A model generated the notes under the pieces. The model was not told the DNA's origin and did not search any database. It was given only the letters and a program-made list of their open reading frames with translations. A stretch of DNA of 64,000 nt from Rutpela maculata (Eukaryota > Arthropoda > Insecta > Coleoptera > Cerambycidae): the NCBI GenBank assembly GCA_936432065.2, contig OW386285.2:138847235-138911234 (forward strand), in the 5' to 3' direction. Made by a program: the position numbers and the translations under genes. Numbering within the stretch: the stretch's first letter is position 1; every line of letters begins with the position of its first letter. Positions 33,195 through 42,968 of the stretch are shown here, piece after piece.

Positions 33195-33850
33195 TGGTGA
33201 GTCTCTTCTTTGCGTATGTGTCTTCTACTTCACTGCTTACGTTTCTATACTCTATTGTTATTATTTTCCATCACATCAGTGTCGGCGTTTTTTCTGATTC
33301 CTTTGGTCTTATTTGTTTTGTGAGTAGTTAGACAATGTCTCAGCTTTTCTCAGATTTCTTCTATCGGCTTTTGTCGTTGCCGCGTTTTTAACCACATATG
33401 TCATCGTTGATAGTATGTAACTCCGATTTAATTCTATCTCTTATACTTTTTCACCTCTTTAGTTGGTTTTTCAGATCTATTCCTGGGTATTTTAATTTGT
33501 TCGTCATTCTTGAGGTGTAGTTGAATATTTTGTATTCTTATCCGCTGACTGGTATTTCCATTGTTGAAAGGTCTTGCACTAATATTAGACTCTTCTTGAA
33601 CTTTATTTTCAGATGAATATGCCCAGATGCGGTTTCAAGTTTTCTAGGAAGTTGAGAATTTCCTGCTTTTCTCCTGGGCCTTATTTAAAATTTGACGCTC
33701 CTTTATTATGCTTTGTCTCATTTGATCTAAGACCATGATGAACAGTCGAAAAAATAGGGACCATCCTTACTTGACTACTTCTCAATTACAGCGCTTTTAT
33801 GAAAGTAGACTTTTATTATCCTGTTCACTAGCTAGTGGGGAAGTGCTTCT
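33195..33850 (-). pseudogene. Very degraded non-LTR RT fragment
   Basis: The minus strand contains LPRKLETASGHIHLKIKFKK followed by SLILVQDL, MEIPVSG and then TNKLKYPGIDLKNQLKR, in one frame near 33470-33655. This order (helix with LKIK..K, a short strand and an LKYLG-like motif) matches the part of RTE-like RTs just after the active site. Upstream the frame is broken and no YADD was found. Assignment is tentative. Confidence 0.4.
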
Positions 33851-34309
33851 TTTCTTTTATTTTGTGACAAAAGGTTGAGAATTCTTAACGTAAGTATGCC
33901 ATAAACATCAAGATTCATTTAGTGGAACTTTCATCGAAGTTGCTCCTTTAAGACGAGTAGTAATTTTTTATTCTTAAAGACGTATCTTATATAAGCAGTA
34001 TCAAATTATTTAAAAAAAAATTATTCACCTTTATTGCCTGTGCCTTGTGGTCGTGATAATATAGCCTGATATCATTCCCAGCTGATACGCGTTACATTAG
34101 TGAAAACTACATTTAGATCAGTTATTATAGGTCATATATACATGAATCTATGCAGACATACAAACAATCGGAAATTAGGACAAACACGCAACTGAAGTGG
34201 GAACCTCCTGTCTAAAGTTAGTTAAAAAAATACGCCTCTAATTCACTTTATCATGGTGTAAACGTTTTTGACTTATGACAATTATCCTTTTTAAAAATCA
34301 TTATTGGAT
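33851..34309. other. Unassigned AT-rich DNA
   Basis: Nothing recognised. Confidence 0.35.
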
Positions 34310-35930
34310 ATAATAAATAAATAATAAATATGATAACTCTTTAGGGAAATACAAAGCACAATCAATGTACAAATATCTTCAAGTTAATAACATGTTTTTT
34401 ACATTTGTTTTGAATTTATATTTTTAATTTTCTTTGGCAAATTATTGTATAAAATTATTCCTTTGTAAAAAAATTGAGTTTTTTCCAAATATTGTTTTAA
34501 AAGGGGTTGTCATTATATTTTTTGCTTGTCTAGTATTACGTAAATGGATCTTGTTACTTTGAACGAATGTTATGTTCGAATGCTTATACTTTTTTATCAC
34601 AGAATGAGTAAAAACACAATTTTTTTGTGTATATATCGAGTCAATATCAAGTAGATTATTTGGTTTATATAAATTAATTGTAGGTTCCAAGTATGGAAAA
34701 TTGTAGGTACATTTTATAGCTTTATTTTGTAAAGTTTTTAAAAGTTTCATAACAGAATTATTAGCAGTGGCCCAAATAGAAGTTAAATATTGTAAGTGTG
34801 AATATAAGAGGCAATAATATATATGTTTTAAATATTTTCTAGATATAAAAGTTCGTATTCTAAAAACAATTTCAATAACAGGAGAAATTTTTTTCCGTAA
34901 CGCATCAATGTGATGACTCCATGACAATTTTTCATCAAAATTTTGTTAATGGCGAATATTCAATTTTATCATTATTAAATTTATATGGAACTAAATTTGG
35001 AATTTGATTTTTAGACAAGCAGGAATGCCGATTGTCTAAAGTTGAGTGTTAATTTATTAATTTGCAACCAAAGTGATATTTGCCTCAAGTCATATTTCAT
35101 ATTACTAGTTATTTCATCATAATCTTTTCCAAAATATAAAAGTGCTGTATCATCAGCATATAATACTATACTACCCTGTATATTCAACTTAGCAATAGAA
35201 TTTATGTATATTAGAAAAAGTACAGGCGCCAAAATTGCACCTTGAGGAACTCCACATGTTATATTCTGTACAGAACTAATAGTTTCATCAATATATACAA
35301 ACTATTTTCTCTCCGTAAGAAAGTTTTTAAACCATTCATACATATTTCCCCTAATTCCAATTTGAGAAAGTTTTTTCAGAAGAATATTGTGATCCACAGT
35401 ATCAAACGCTTTACACAAATCCAAAGACATAATTCCACATTTATGATTTGTATCAATTTCTAATTGAATTTTGGATATTAAATCTAAAACCGCTGATTCT
35501 GTATCACGACATCTACGAAAACCATATTGTCCATCATACAAGAAATTTATTTTTTCCAAATAATCGAATATCTTTCGTTCATAATTTTTTCTATTATTTT
35601 AGACAAAACTGGTAATACTGAATAGGTCTATAGTTATTCATACTATCTTTTTTTCCATTTTCAAATATTGCTGTGACTTTGACAATTTTTATTTTAGTTG
35701 AAATAAGACCGGTTTCAGAAGATTTATTTACCAATTTACATAACACTGGAGCCAAACAAGATTTAACCATCTTAACTATATTCACACTTACGTTGTCATA
35801 ACCAGTTGCTTTCTTACTGTCTAGTTGAGAAATAATTTCTTCGACTTCTTCGACCGTTGTTGGAAACAAAAATATAGAACTTAGTTTTATCAGATTATCG
35901 TACAAAACTAGAAGCAAAATAAAGGTACCC
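34310..35930 (-). mobile_element. 5'-truncated LINE (Jockey/CR1-like) with four broken RT frames
   Basis: Minus strand, N to C: 35917-35594 (VEEVEEIISQLDSKKATGYD, later MNNYRP), 35559-35302 (QYGFRRCRDTESAV, LDLCKAFDTVDHNILLKKL), a short gap that reads through to the PQGA.LAP region, 35232-35011 (MAPVLFLIYINSIAK, VLYADDTALLYFG with YADD intact), and 34927-34442 (SWSHHIDALRKKI and the domain after RT). The gaps are single frameshifts or stops rather than large losses. A (TTTAT)n-like 3' tail on the minus strand lies at about 34310-34334. The endonuclease half is absent. This is the best-preserved LINE in the window. Confidence 0.85.
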
Positions 35931-36279
35931 TACCAGTGAGGAATCTGTTGGCCAGGGAAGTGTTTAGCTGCTAGGCTATTATGAATTGCCAATATAGATA
36001 AATAACGGGAGTCTCAGTTTAAGAACGTTGCATCCCAGGTAGCAGATTGTCTTTACGTTGGCATCTTTTTTAGGTGATTATTAGTAGACGATATCCCTGT
36101 AACATTTTAGTTTTCACGTCAGTTTACATCAATTTGACGTACTTGTAACATCATATATTTCATGTCTCACGATTTTACGCATTACTACGTAGTTTTTTGT
36201 GGGAATTACTATAGATGGCGCCACATATGAAGCATTGACAATAAGTGGTAACAAATTTCGTTCAGGAAACATCGGATAA
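35931..36279. other. Unassigned DNA
   Basis: Left flank of the Gypsy provirus. No gene recognised. Confidence 0.35.
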
Positions 36280-36284
36280 TGAAA

Positions 36285-36575
36285 AATAAGTTTACGAGGA
36301 TTTCTCGGTAGAAGAAAACTGCAATATTGGACTAACTTCTTTATTAGAACAGCTTACAACAACAACACTTTCTGATGTCCGGTTTATCAAACTTGTGGCC
36401 ATTTGATAATATTTATAACTATATTTATTAGACGTTTAATAATCAAAATAAAATAATGGGTAAACAAGTGATAGCGTAAAACTATCAATATTATTTATAA
36501 CTATATTTATTATGACATTTACTAGTATCGTTATCAAAATAAAAATAACGAGTAAACAAGTGATAACGTATAACT
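36285..36575 (-). repeat. Gypsy element 3' LTR
   Basis: 291 bp, matching the right LTR closely. It lacks about 29 bp that the right LTR has (after CTTTCTGATG) and carries an extra AACAACAAC. Both LTRs contain an internal pair of similar AGTAAACAAGTGATAACGTA words. It is bordered outside by the TGAA of the target and inside by the polypurine tract. Confidence 0.93.
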
Positions 36576-36591
36576 CCTCCCTTCTTAAAAT
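36576..36591 (-). promoter_or_regulatory. Polypurine tract of the Gypsy element
   Basis: On the minus strand AAGAAGGGAGG lies directly upstream of the 3' LTR start (AGTTATACG). This is the expected site of plus-strand DNA priming during reverse transcription. Confidence 0.85.
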
Positions 36592-36630
36592 GGATTCATA
36601 TCCTTTACATGAAGGTTTGAATCTTGGAGT

Positions 36631-37245
36631 TCAATATCTTGGAATAGGAATTAACTGGACTAATTGAAAGTCTCTAATGTCAAAGAGTGGGATAGTTAAT
36701 TGAACATAAATCAAATTCTTGTTAACTTTAGTCTGAATGTGAAATAATCTGTAATATTCATCAGTGTCTATTTTTAAGAGGTTTCTAGAGTTATAAAGAG
36801 TTACTAAAGTCTTCAAAATATGTATTAAGTCTGAGTGAGATATGAAGAAATGATGTATAATTCCTGAATAGGAGTTTACTAGTGCATGTTCTAAAGTTTC
36901 TAATTGATTTAAAATGAGTAGAAAGTTCTGTGATATTTGGTTTGCTAAGCTTTGGCAATATACGTTTTTTCCTAAATTATTAAGTTGGTTTATTGTCGTG
37001 TTCAAGTGAAACATGATTGATTTTTCATTTGTTTCAATGACCCCCAAAGTTTTGTTTATTCTATCCATTAGTTGTGTATACAGAGAGGTTCTTAGGTTTA
37101 GTTGAGCCGTTAAAGAATGTTGATTCCTCATAAGAGTATTTAACTTTGAATTTATGTCTTCTAAGTCATCTGCGTCAGGAGTACCGTATAAGAATTTATT
37201 AATTTTTCCAATGGCATTAACTAGTCCTCGTTTTTTTCGATTCAT
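36631..37245 (-). pseudogene. env: Errantivirus envelope remnant (C-terminal part)
   Basis: A 204-codon frame starts with MNRKKRGLVNAIG: a basic furin-type cleavage motif followed by a hydrophobic start, as in the fusion subunit of F-like envelope proteins of insect errantiviruses. Helical, Asn-rich sequence follows with possible N-glycosylation sites. The usual region before the cleavage site is almost absent, and no transmembrane anchor is obvious at the end, so it cannot be a full envelope protein (family length near 450-550 residues). Upstream, in the same frame after one stop (37249-37251), the tail of the integrase frame carries ~50 residues that look like envelope sequence rather than integrase. 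Confidence 0.8.
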
Positions 37246-37248
37246 GGG

Positions 37249-38649
37249 TTAAAAGTTTAGGAATTTTGAATATACTAGTTTCGAGAGTTGGGTTAAACGC
37301 GTGGTTGAATAATTAGTACATATATTCGGGAAATCTAACATATTTTCGGTAGTCTGTTGGATTTGATTTTCGACTATGTTTAAGTCGATGATGTGATAGT
37401 TATTAATATATATTATATCGTTCGGATTATAAATTTTTGGTTCTTTGCATTTTTTATTGATTTTTGTTATTATGTTTTCTTTGTCTAGAACTTGGTTTAT
37501 TCTGAGCTGTTCGTATAGCTCTTTAGTAAGGTTTTTGTGTTCCTGTATATAGTCTGAGGTGATAATTTCGTCTGATATTTCAAACGGAGAGGGTTTGTCT
37601 AAATGTCCAAAAAGAACTTCGAAAGGGGTGTGTTTAGTAAGGGAGTGTATCGACTCGTTGTATCCGATAGCAGCCAATTTCATTAGGTAGTAGTTGGGGA
37701 AATTAGGATTTTCTGAGGTTAGGCATCGCATGCTATCTATTAATGAACTATGGAAGCGTTCAACAGGGCTGTTGGATGTATGACTGTCGGTACTGGTAAA
37801 GATATTTTATGCAGGCCACAGTAGTCAATGATCATGGTGTTATTGAATTCTTTTCCTTTGTCACAAATTATTTTGTAAGGTTTTCCGTAGTGTTGAATAA
37901 AGGTTAAGAGGTTTTGTTGTACTTCCATTCCTGTTTTAGACTTTAAGGGATAGCTTTGTCCGATTTTCGAGAAAGGGTCGAAGATAGTAAGGTAACATTC
38001 ATTTGAAAAGTGAAAAAGGTCTATGTGAATAACATCTAGAGGTTTCTTGGGTATTGGTGTATTTTGGAATTTAATTTTCTGTGGGTGTCTGTCGTATTTA
38101 CAAGTGTTACACGTGTGACAATTTTTTATATATTGGGCAACTTGATAGTTGATATTAGGCCAATAGTATTTTCTCATTATTAAACTAGTTGTGACTTTGG
38201 TTCCGTACAGTTTTTCCTTCGTGCATATATTTTATTATTTGATTCTGTTTATCTTCTTGAGAAATATCTTCAAGAACTTTATTTGAAATTATACAACTCA
38301 TTGAGTCGTTGGAGTTTAAGAACCTTTGAAATATTCTAATTGTTTTGTGTTTGATAGATTCGTCGTTGAAATTAAAACAATTTTGAGTATTTTGAGTGGA
38401 ACGTAAGAACTGTTTTACAAATTTAAATACCTCCTCATCGGATGTCCGTGATTTTAGTACAATTCTGTGTCTCTTGTATCCGGGGAAAGGTGTTTCTAAG
38501 ATATGGGTGTTAGTGACTGCGTTGTCGCTTTCTTTTATAAAAATCTGGTTTTTATAAATATTGATGGCTGATTTTTGAGTAAGGCATTGTGAATGTGGAA
38601 CTTGAAAGAGCTGTATGTACAGTGTTGTTGTCGAAAGTATGTTCGTCAA
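37249..38649 (-). pseudogene. pol: Gypsy integrase region of pol, frameshifted
   Basis: Integrase sequence is spread over three frames. 38649-38185 covers the linker and N-terminal part. 38177-37740 has the zinc-binding CHTCNTC, IDLF with the first catalytic Asp, and CDKGKEF with the second. 37731-37249 has the region after the third acidic residue. Breaks lie near 38590, near 38180-38205 (where the sequence between two conserved blocks is also shortened) and near 37790. The last frame runs up to a YNPNDIIYI block, where integrase C-terminal domains normally continue, then changes character into env-like sequence (HIIDLNIVENQI onward). This implies a deletion of the integrase C-terminus and the env N-terminus. 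Confidence 0.85.
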
Positions 38650-40906
38650 TGTCTTTTATTAAATTGTCTGCGATTTCTGGGTCTACTTCGGGTAATTCAT
38701 CTAGAATTGATTGTAGATCTGGAGAATTTACAATCATCGAATTAGTGTCATCATTGTTGATGGCATTAAGTTCTTGTATAGGGGGTCGTGAGAAACAGTC
38801 TGCGTTTACATTGTGTTTCCCTTTTTTATATTTGATGGTGTAATCGTATTCGTCGAGGCGTAATCTCCATCTAATCAGTCGAGAGTTTGGATTTTTCAAG
38901 TGATACAACCATTGTAGTGGTTGGTGATCTGTGATGATAGTAAAGTGGTGTCCAAAGAGGTAGGGACGAAAGAATTTGCAACTGTCGGCTACAGTCAATA
39001 ATTCTTTCTCGATAACGCTGTAGTTGATTTCTGCGGGGTTTAAGGTTCTGGAATAATATGAGATAGGATGTCCGTCTTGACCGAGTATAGAACCAATGGC
39101 ATATTTGCTAGCGTCACATTCTAGGGTAAAGGGTTTCGAAAAATCAGGGTAAGCTAAAACTGGTTCATTGCAAAGAAGGTTTTTGCATACCTTAAAGCAG
39201 GAGACGTATTCTTCGGTAAGGGTAATTTTCTGATCCTTTTTTAAACATTGAGTGAGGGGTTTTGTAACTTTGGCGAAATTTGGAATGAAACGACGATAGT
39301 AGCCTAGAAGTCCTAGAAAAGATTTAATTTCCTTAGGTGTTCTAGGGATAGGGAAAAATTTAATAGCTTCTATCTTCTTTGGGTTTGGCTTTATGCCGTC
39401 AGTGGTTATTACATGTCCTAGAAATTCGACTGACTTACATAGAAATTCGGATTTATCAAGTTGTATCTTGAGATTTGAATTCTCGAGAGCCGTGAAGACA
39501 AGGTGTAAATTTTGAATATGTTCCTGAAGGGAAGTAGAAAAGATGATTATATCATCCATGTATACAAGACAAATTTTATTTTGGAGGTCTCTTAGAACAT
39601 TGTCCATGACTCTTTGGAAGGTACTGGGGGCATTCTTTAGACCAAATGGCATGCGTACATACTCATAGTGTCCTTTTTCGACATTAAAAGCAGTTTTTCC
39701 GATACTGTTTGGGTGCATCTCGATCTGATGGAAACCTGATGCAAGGTCAAGTGTGGTAAAATATTGGTATCTACCAAGTTTGTCTAAGATGTCAGTAATG
39801 TTTGGTAGGGGGTACCTGTCGGTGATGGTTTTCTCGTTAACTTTACGGTAATCAACGACTATGCGCCATTTCTTTTTTCCAGAGGCATCTAGTTTTTTAG
39901 GGACGATCCATATGGGGGAACTCCAAGGGGAGACTGAGGGTCTTATGATTCCGTCTTTTAACATTTTGTCTATTTGGGTTTGCACTTCTTGCTTGTGTAT
40001 GAAAGGATATCTATATGATTTGGTATAGACAGGGGTCTCGTCGCTGGTGCGAATTTCATGCTTTACATGGTTAGTAAAAGAAAGTTTGTCATCAGGAAAG
40101 TAAAGTATGTTGGGATGTTTCTTTAGAACTGAAAAGAGCGCATTCTTTTCTTCGGAATTTAAATGCTCTGTGCGGATAGTTTTACTTAGATCAATTTCAT
40201 GTTTAGAGTTTTCTAGGGGACGTATATAAGGGGTAAAAGTTTCGAAATCTTGAAATGGTAAAACATTTAAGGGCTGGTCAAAGGTAGCTTGTGTAGAAAA
40301 TTCATTCATATTATGAAGTTCTACTGTAGCTAACCCATTTTTCGCAATGGTTAGGGTTTCCGGGATACTAACTGTGCCGTTTGAGAATGCTGGGACTAGA
40401 ATTTCTCCATTGTAAATATCTACAGGTATTTGCTTTATAACCACTTCATTTGAGTTTAAATCATAGGTGCGTGATGTGTCGTTAGGGGTTCTTAATAATA
40501 GTGGTATGCAAACATCATGGTTAAAGAGAGCTTTATTTTCGAAATCTAATAGAAAATTAAATTTAGATAAGTCTTCAAATCCTAATAAACCGTCGTAAAA
40601 TTCGTGAAAGTTATATACTAATACGTCAAGAGTGTCGTCTGAATTAAATTCGTCGAAGGCGGGTATTTCAGCATGAAATTGTATGTCTGTCTCTCCGTGA
40701 CATGTTTTAATTTTTGTAGAGTTAGTGTACATACAATCAGAATAAAAGTTTTCAATTATGTGGGGTCTAATGATAGTTTTGGAGCAACTTGTATCTATGA
40801 GAAGTTTAATTGGGGGGTTTTGGATTTGTATATATGGTAAACTACAAGGGGCGGTTACTGAATTTAATTCGAAGATTGATTGTTCCGAGGCTCGTTGGGA
40901 AAATTT
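38552..40906 (-). CDS. pol: Gypsy pol: protease, reverse transcriptase, RNase H
   Basis: The frame is open from the gag overlap (40906) to 38552. It is in the -1 frame relative to gag, so a fusion by frameshifting is expected. Protease lies near 40785-40810, with LLIDTS where families have D-T/S-G, so its active-site Gly is replaced by Ser. The RT has IVDYRKVNEKT, LDLASGFHQIEM, FGLKNAPSTFQRVM and the catalytic YMDD (~39550-39565). RNase H follows (ECDASKYAIGSILGQ, ITDHQPLQWLYH) near 38870-39140. No stop interrupts RT or RNase H, so this part could still be translated. The first M-codon at 40732 is inside the protease and is unlikely to be the natural start. It ends at a frameshift before integrase. 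Confidence 0.93.
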   Translation of the reverse strand, partial: KFSQRASEQSIFELNSVTAPCSLPYIQIQNPPIKLLIDTSCSKTIIRPHIIENFYSDCMYTNSTKIKTCHGETDIQFHAEIPAFDEFNSDDTLDVLVYNFHEFYDGLLGFEDLSKFNFLLDFENKALFNHDVCIPLLLRTPNDTSRTYDLNSNEVVIKQIPVDIYNGEILVPAFSNGTVSIPETLTIAKNGLATVELHNMNEFSTQATFDQPLNVLPFQDFETFTPYIRPLENSKHEIDLSKTIRTEHLNSEEKNALFSVLKKHPNILYFPDDKLSFTNHVKHEIRTSDETPVYTKSYRYPFIHKQEVQTQIDKMLKDGIIRPSVSPWSSPIWIVPKKLDASGKKKWRIVVDYRKVNEKTITDRYPLPNITDILDKLGRYQYFTTLDLASGFHQIEMHPNSIGKTAFNVEKGHYEYVRMPFGLKNAPSTFQRVMDNVLRDLQNKICLVYMDDIIIFSTSLQEHIQNLHLVFTALENSNLKIQLDKSEFLCKSVEFLGHVITTDGIKPNPKKIEAIKFFPIPRTPKEIKSFLGLLGYYRRFIPNFAKVTKPLTQCLKKDQKITLTEEYVSCFKVCKNLLCNEPVLAYPDFSKPFTLECDASKYAIGSILGQDGHPISYYSRTLNPAEINYSVIEKELLTVADSCKFFRPYLFGHHFTIITDHQPLQWLYHLKNPNSRLIRWRLRLDEYDYTIKYKKGKHNVNADCFSRPPIQELNAINNDDTNSMIVNSPDLQSILDELPEVDPEIADNLIKDIDEHTFDNNTVHTALSSSTFTMPYSKISHQYL

Positions 40907-42204
40907 ACGTCCTCATTGTATTCTTCATTTTGATTTTGGAACTCTTCTGGCTCTTCTGGAGTAGGATCGATATTTTCGGAAATATTTAAGTCTGCAAATC
41001 TGGGATTAGGAATTTCAGGAGATTCTTCTGGATAATAGTAGTATCCTACTGTTGGATCAAGTTCAGCTGTGTGTAGTTCTTGGGATACGAAGTTTTGGGG
41101 ACTCGATTGTTTGAACCATGGGAATTGTCGTTTAATTTGGGAGTTCGTGTGTGGTCGAAATTGGGGCGAAAAATTCTGTTTGCTTGTTGAAGGGTTGGCA
41201 AAATTTTGTCTAGGTTGGACAGAAACACCAGACATTGGAGTGGGCTTATATGACTGAGTGTTTTGTGGTCTTGGTTTAAAGACGTTTTGATTTTGATTTG
41301 TATTCTGTCTTCCGAATACTTGTTGGTTAGTAGGGAAATGTGTTTGAATAGTTTGACGTGGGGGTAAATTCATTGGTTGAGATGGAAATTGAGGTTTAAA
41401 GCTATGATTTTGGTTGATATGGAAGTTATTTTTTATGAAATTTTGCGACGATGTCTGTCTTGATGTTTTGTTGAATTGTTCTTCTCGAGCTACCAAATTT
41501 ATAGCTTCCTCTAGTTTTGTGAAAGGGCTTAAGCGTATCAAAACCTGGTAGTTTTGTGGTAAGGAATGGGTGTATGTATCGAGCGTTAGTTTTTCGTATA
41601 TTTTGGTATAAGCTGTTTTTTCTGCAGCTCCGTCGTTTGACTGGGAAAGTTTTGCTAATAGTATACTTTGTAAGTTTTGCAATCTTAACCCAAAGTCATG
41701 TAGTGATTCATTATTGTGTCGGGTCGTTTGTCTTGGGTCGTGTTCAAGATTTGCAATTGATCTTGGGTCTGAGACATGGTCTATTAACGTTTTGCGGATG
41801 TCCGCCCAAGAATTTAGGTCAAAGCGGCAACCGACTATGGTGAGAGCTTGCCCGTGTAATTTTGACTTAATTGATTGAAGTAGAAAATTGTTTAAATTTA
41901 TATTATCAGGGGTATCGTTTGGTTTCGCGTAGTTAGCTTCGAGGGCGTTACAGGCTGTGACAAAGTCATTGAGGGCGAAAACATTGCCGTCAAATGGTCT
42001 TATGGTATCAACATACATTCGTAATAATTGATAATTAACCTGAGCCATCTCTGTATTTTGAGTACTAACAGAAAGAATAGGATTTAATTTACTGGGTCTT
42101 AATCTTGCTTGGATGGGTGTATAAGTATTATTTTCTGGTTCGTTACTTGTGCCAGGAGATGCAATAGCTTCCTCTAGGCTTTCGAGTAAATCAGTGAATG
42201 ACAT
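40864..42204 (-). CDS. gag: Gypsy gag, intact frame
   Basis: 446 codons with an M start 450 nt inside the element. The N-terminal half has the capsid-like TIRPFDGNVFALNDFVTACN motif and a helical region with DPRSIANLEHDPRQ and NNESLHDFGLRL. The C-terminal third is rich in Asn, Gln, Pro and Phe and ends acidic with a YYYYPEESPE patch. There is no CCHC zinc knuckle, as usual for errantiviruses. The frame is uninterrupted and ends at 40864. It is probably produced from genomic RNA of the element, with Pol made by -1 frameshifting near its end. Confidence 0.92.
   Translation of the reverse strand: MSFTDLLESLEEAIASPGTSNEPENNTYTPIQARLRPSKLNPILSVSTQNTEMAQVNYQLLRMYVDTIRPFDGNVFALNDFVTACNALEANYAKPNDTPDNINLNNFLLQSIKSKLHGQALTIVGCRFDLNSWADIRKTLIDHVSDPRSIANLEHDPRQTTRHNNESLHDFGLRLQNLQSILLAKLSQSNDGAAEKTAYTKIYEKLTLDTYTHSLPQNYQVLIRLSPFTKLEEAINLVAREEQFNKTSRQTSSQNFIKNNFHINQNHSFKPQFPSQPMNLPPRQTIQTHFPTNQQVFGRQNTNQNQNVFKPRPQNTQSYKPTPMSGVSVQPRQNFANPSTSKQNFSPQFRPHTNSQIKRQFPWFKQSSPQNFVSQELHTAELDPTVGYYYYPEESPEIPNPRFADLNISENIDPTPEEPEEFQNQNEEYNEDVNFPNEPRNNQSSN
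40900..40906 (-). promoter_or_regulatory. Candidate -1 ribosomal frameshift heptamer
   Basis: Near the end of gag the minus strand reads A AAT TTT in the gag frame, an X XXY YYZ heptamer. Slipping one base back enters the frame that leads directly into pol without a stop. The position and frame fit gag-pol expression; a downstream pseudoknot was not tested. Confidence 0.65.
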
Positions 42205-42639
42205 ATGAGTGGTTTACTTAATTATAGGGTCGAGGATCTGACTCTTCCCTGTCTGTAAATTACAGAATGTAATAAACAGCAACTTAATTCTATAGTTGTC
42301 TACGATAGACTGACTTAGCAACTAATATTTTTTTCCAAATATTACACAAATTCTATTAAGAGATAGTAAGTGAATTTAGAAAAATTTAATTTCAAGACCG
42401 AAAGGATCACAAGAGTTTGAAAATTAAACAATTAAGTGACTTTCAATTTGAATTTGAGAAAGGGAAGCGTTCTAAGGAGCTGAGTATTGACGTTTTTCTT
42501 CTCCTCCACTTAGGTTGTTTGGATAGGCCTCAACAATAAAGATTGACTTCTGGCGTCGTACCTCTGGGACTTCTTGCTCGATACAGGATTTTTCTCAGGG
42601 GGTGACTCGATGCACTGAACAACTTGCCAAAAGGGCACT
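42205..42639 (-). other. Gypsy 5' leader between primer site and gag
   Basis: About 435 nt of untranslated leader, as expected for packaging and splice signals. No conserved element can be pinned down by eye. Confidence 0.6.
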
Positions 42640-42657
42640 ATCCTACCGACTGCGCCA
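42640..42657 (-). promoter_or_regulatory. Primer binding site, tRNA-Ser type
   Basis: The minus strand has TGGCGCAGTCGGTAGGAT right after the 5' LTR, an 18-nt complement to the 3' end of an insect tRNA-Ser including CCA. tRNA-Ser priming is known for the 17.6/297 errantivirus group. Confidence 0.9.
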
Positions 42658-42968
42658 AATAAGTTTACGAGGATTTCTCGGTAGAAGAAAACTGCAATAT
42701 TGGACTAACTTCTTTATTAGAACAGCTTACACTTTCTGATGGCTGCGAGTTTGGTACGGATATTTATATGTCCGGTTTATCAAACTTGTGGCCATTTGAT
42801 AATATTTATAACTATATTTATTAGACGTTTAATAATCAAAATAAAATAATGGGTAAACAAGTGATAGCGTAAAACTATCAATATTATTTATAACTATATT
42901 TATTATGACATTTACTAGTATCGTTATCAAAATAAAAATAACGAGTAAACAAGTGATAACGTATAACT
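42658..42968 (-). repeat. Gypsy element 5' LTR
   Basis: 311 bp, with the extra segment GGCTGCGAGTTTGGTACGGA that is missing in the left LTR. It carries the promoter of the element. The outer end AGTTATACGTTATC lies next to TGAA. Confidence 0.93.

Larger units (their letters stand above)
36284..42968 (-). mobile_element. Gypsy/errantivirus-type endogenous provirus
   Basis: A complete-length LTR element on the minus strand, ordered 5' LTR, tRNA-Ser primer site, gag, pol (protease, RT, RNase H, integrase), env remnant, polypurine tract, 3' LTR. A Gag without zinc knuckles, an env remnant with an RKKR cleavage-type motif, and AGTTAT...TTATT LTR ends place it with insect errantiviruses near the 17.6/297/ZAM group. 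TGAA next to the left LTR (36280-36283) and the right LTR (42969-42972) is a likely 4-bp target duplication. Two LTR indels, at least three pol frameshifts and a probable deletion at the pol/env junction show it is not functional. Confidence 0.95.

Noticed and set aside
41069..41843. Plus-strand frames of 60-95 codons opposite gag
   Set aside because: They are antisense shadows of the intact gag frame.
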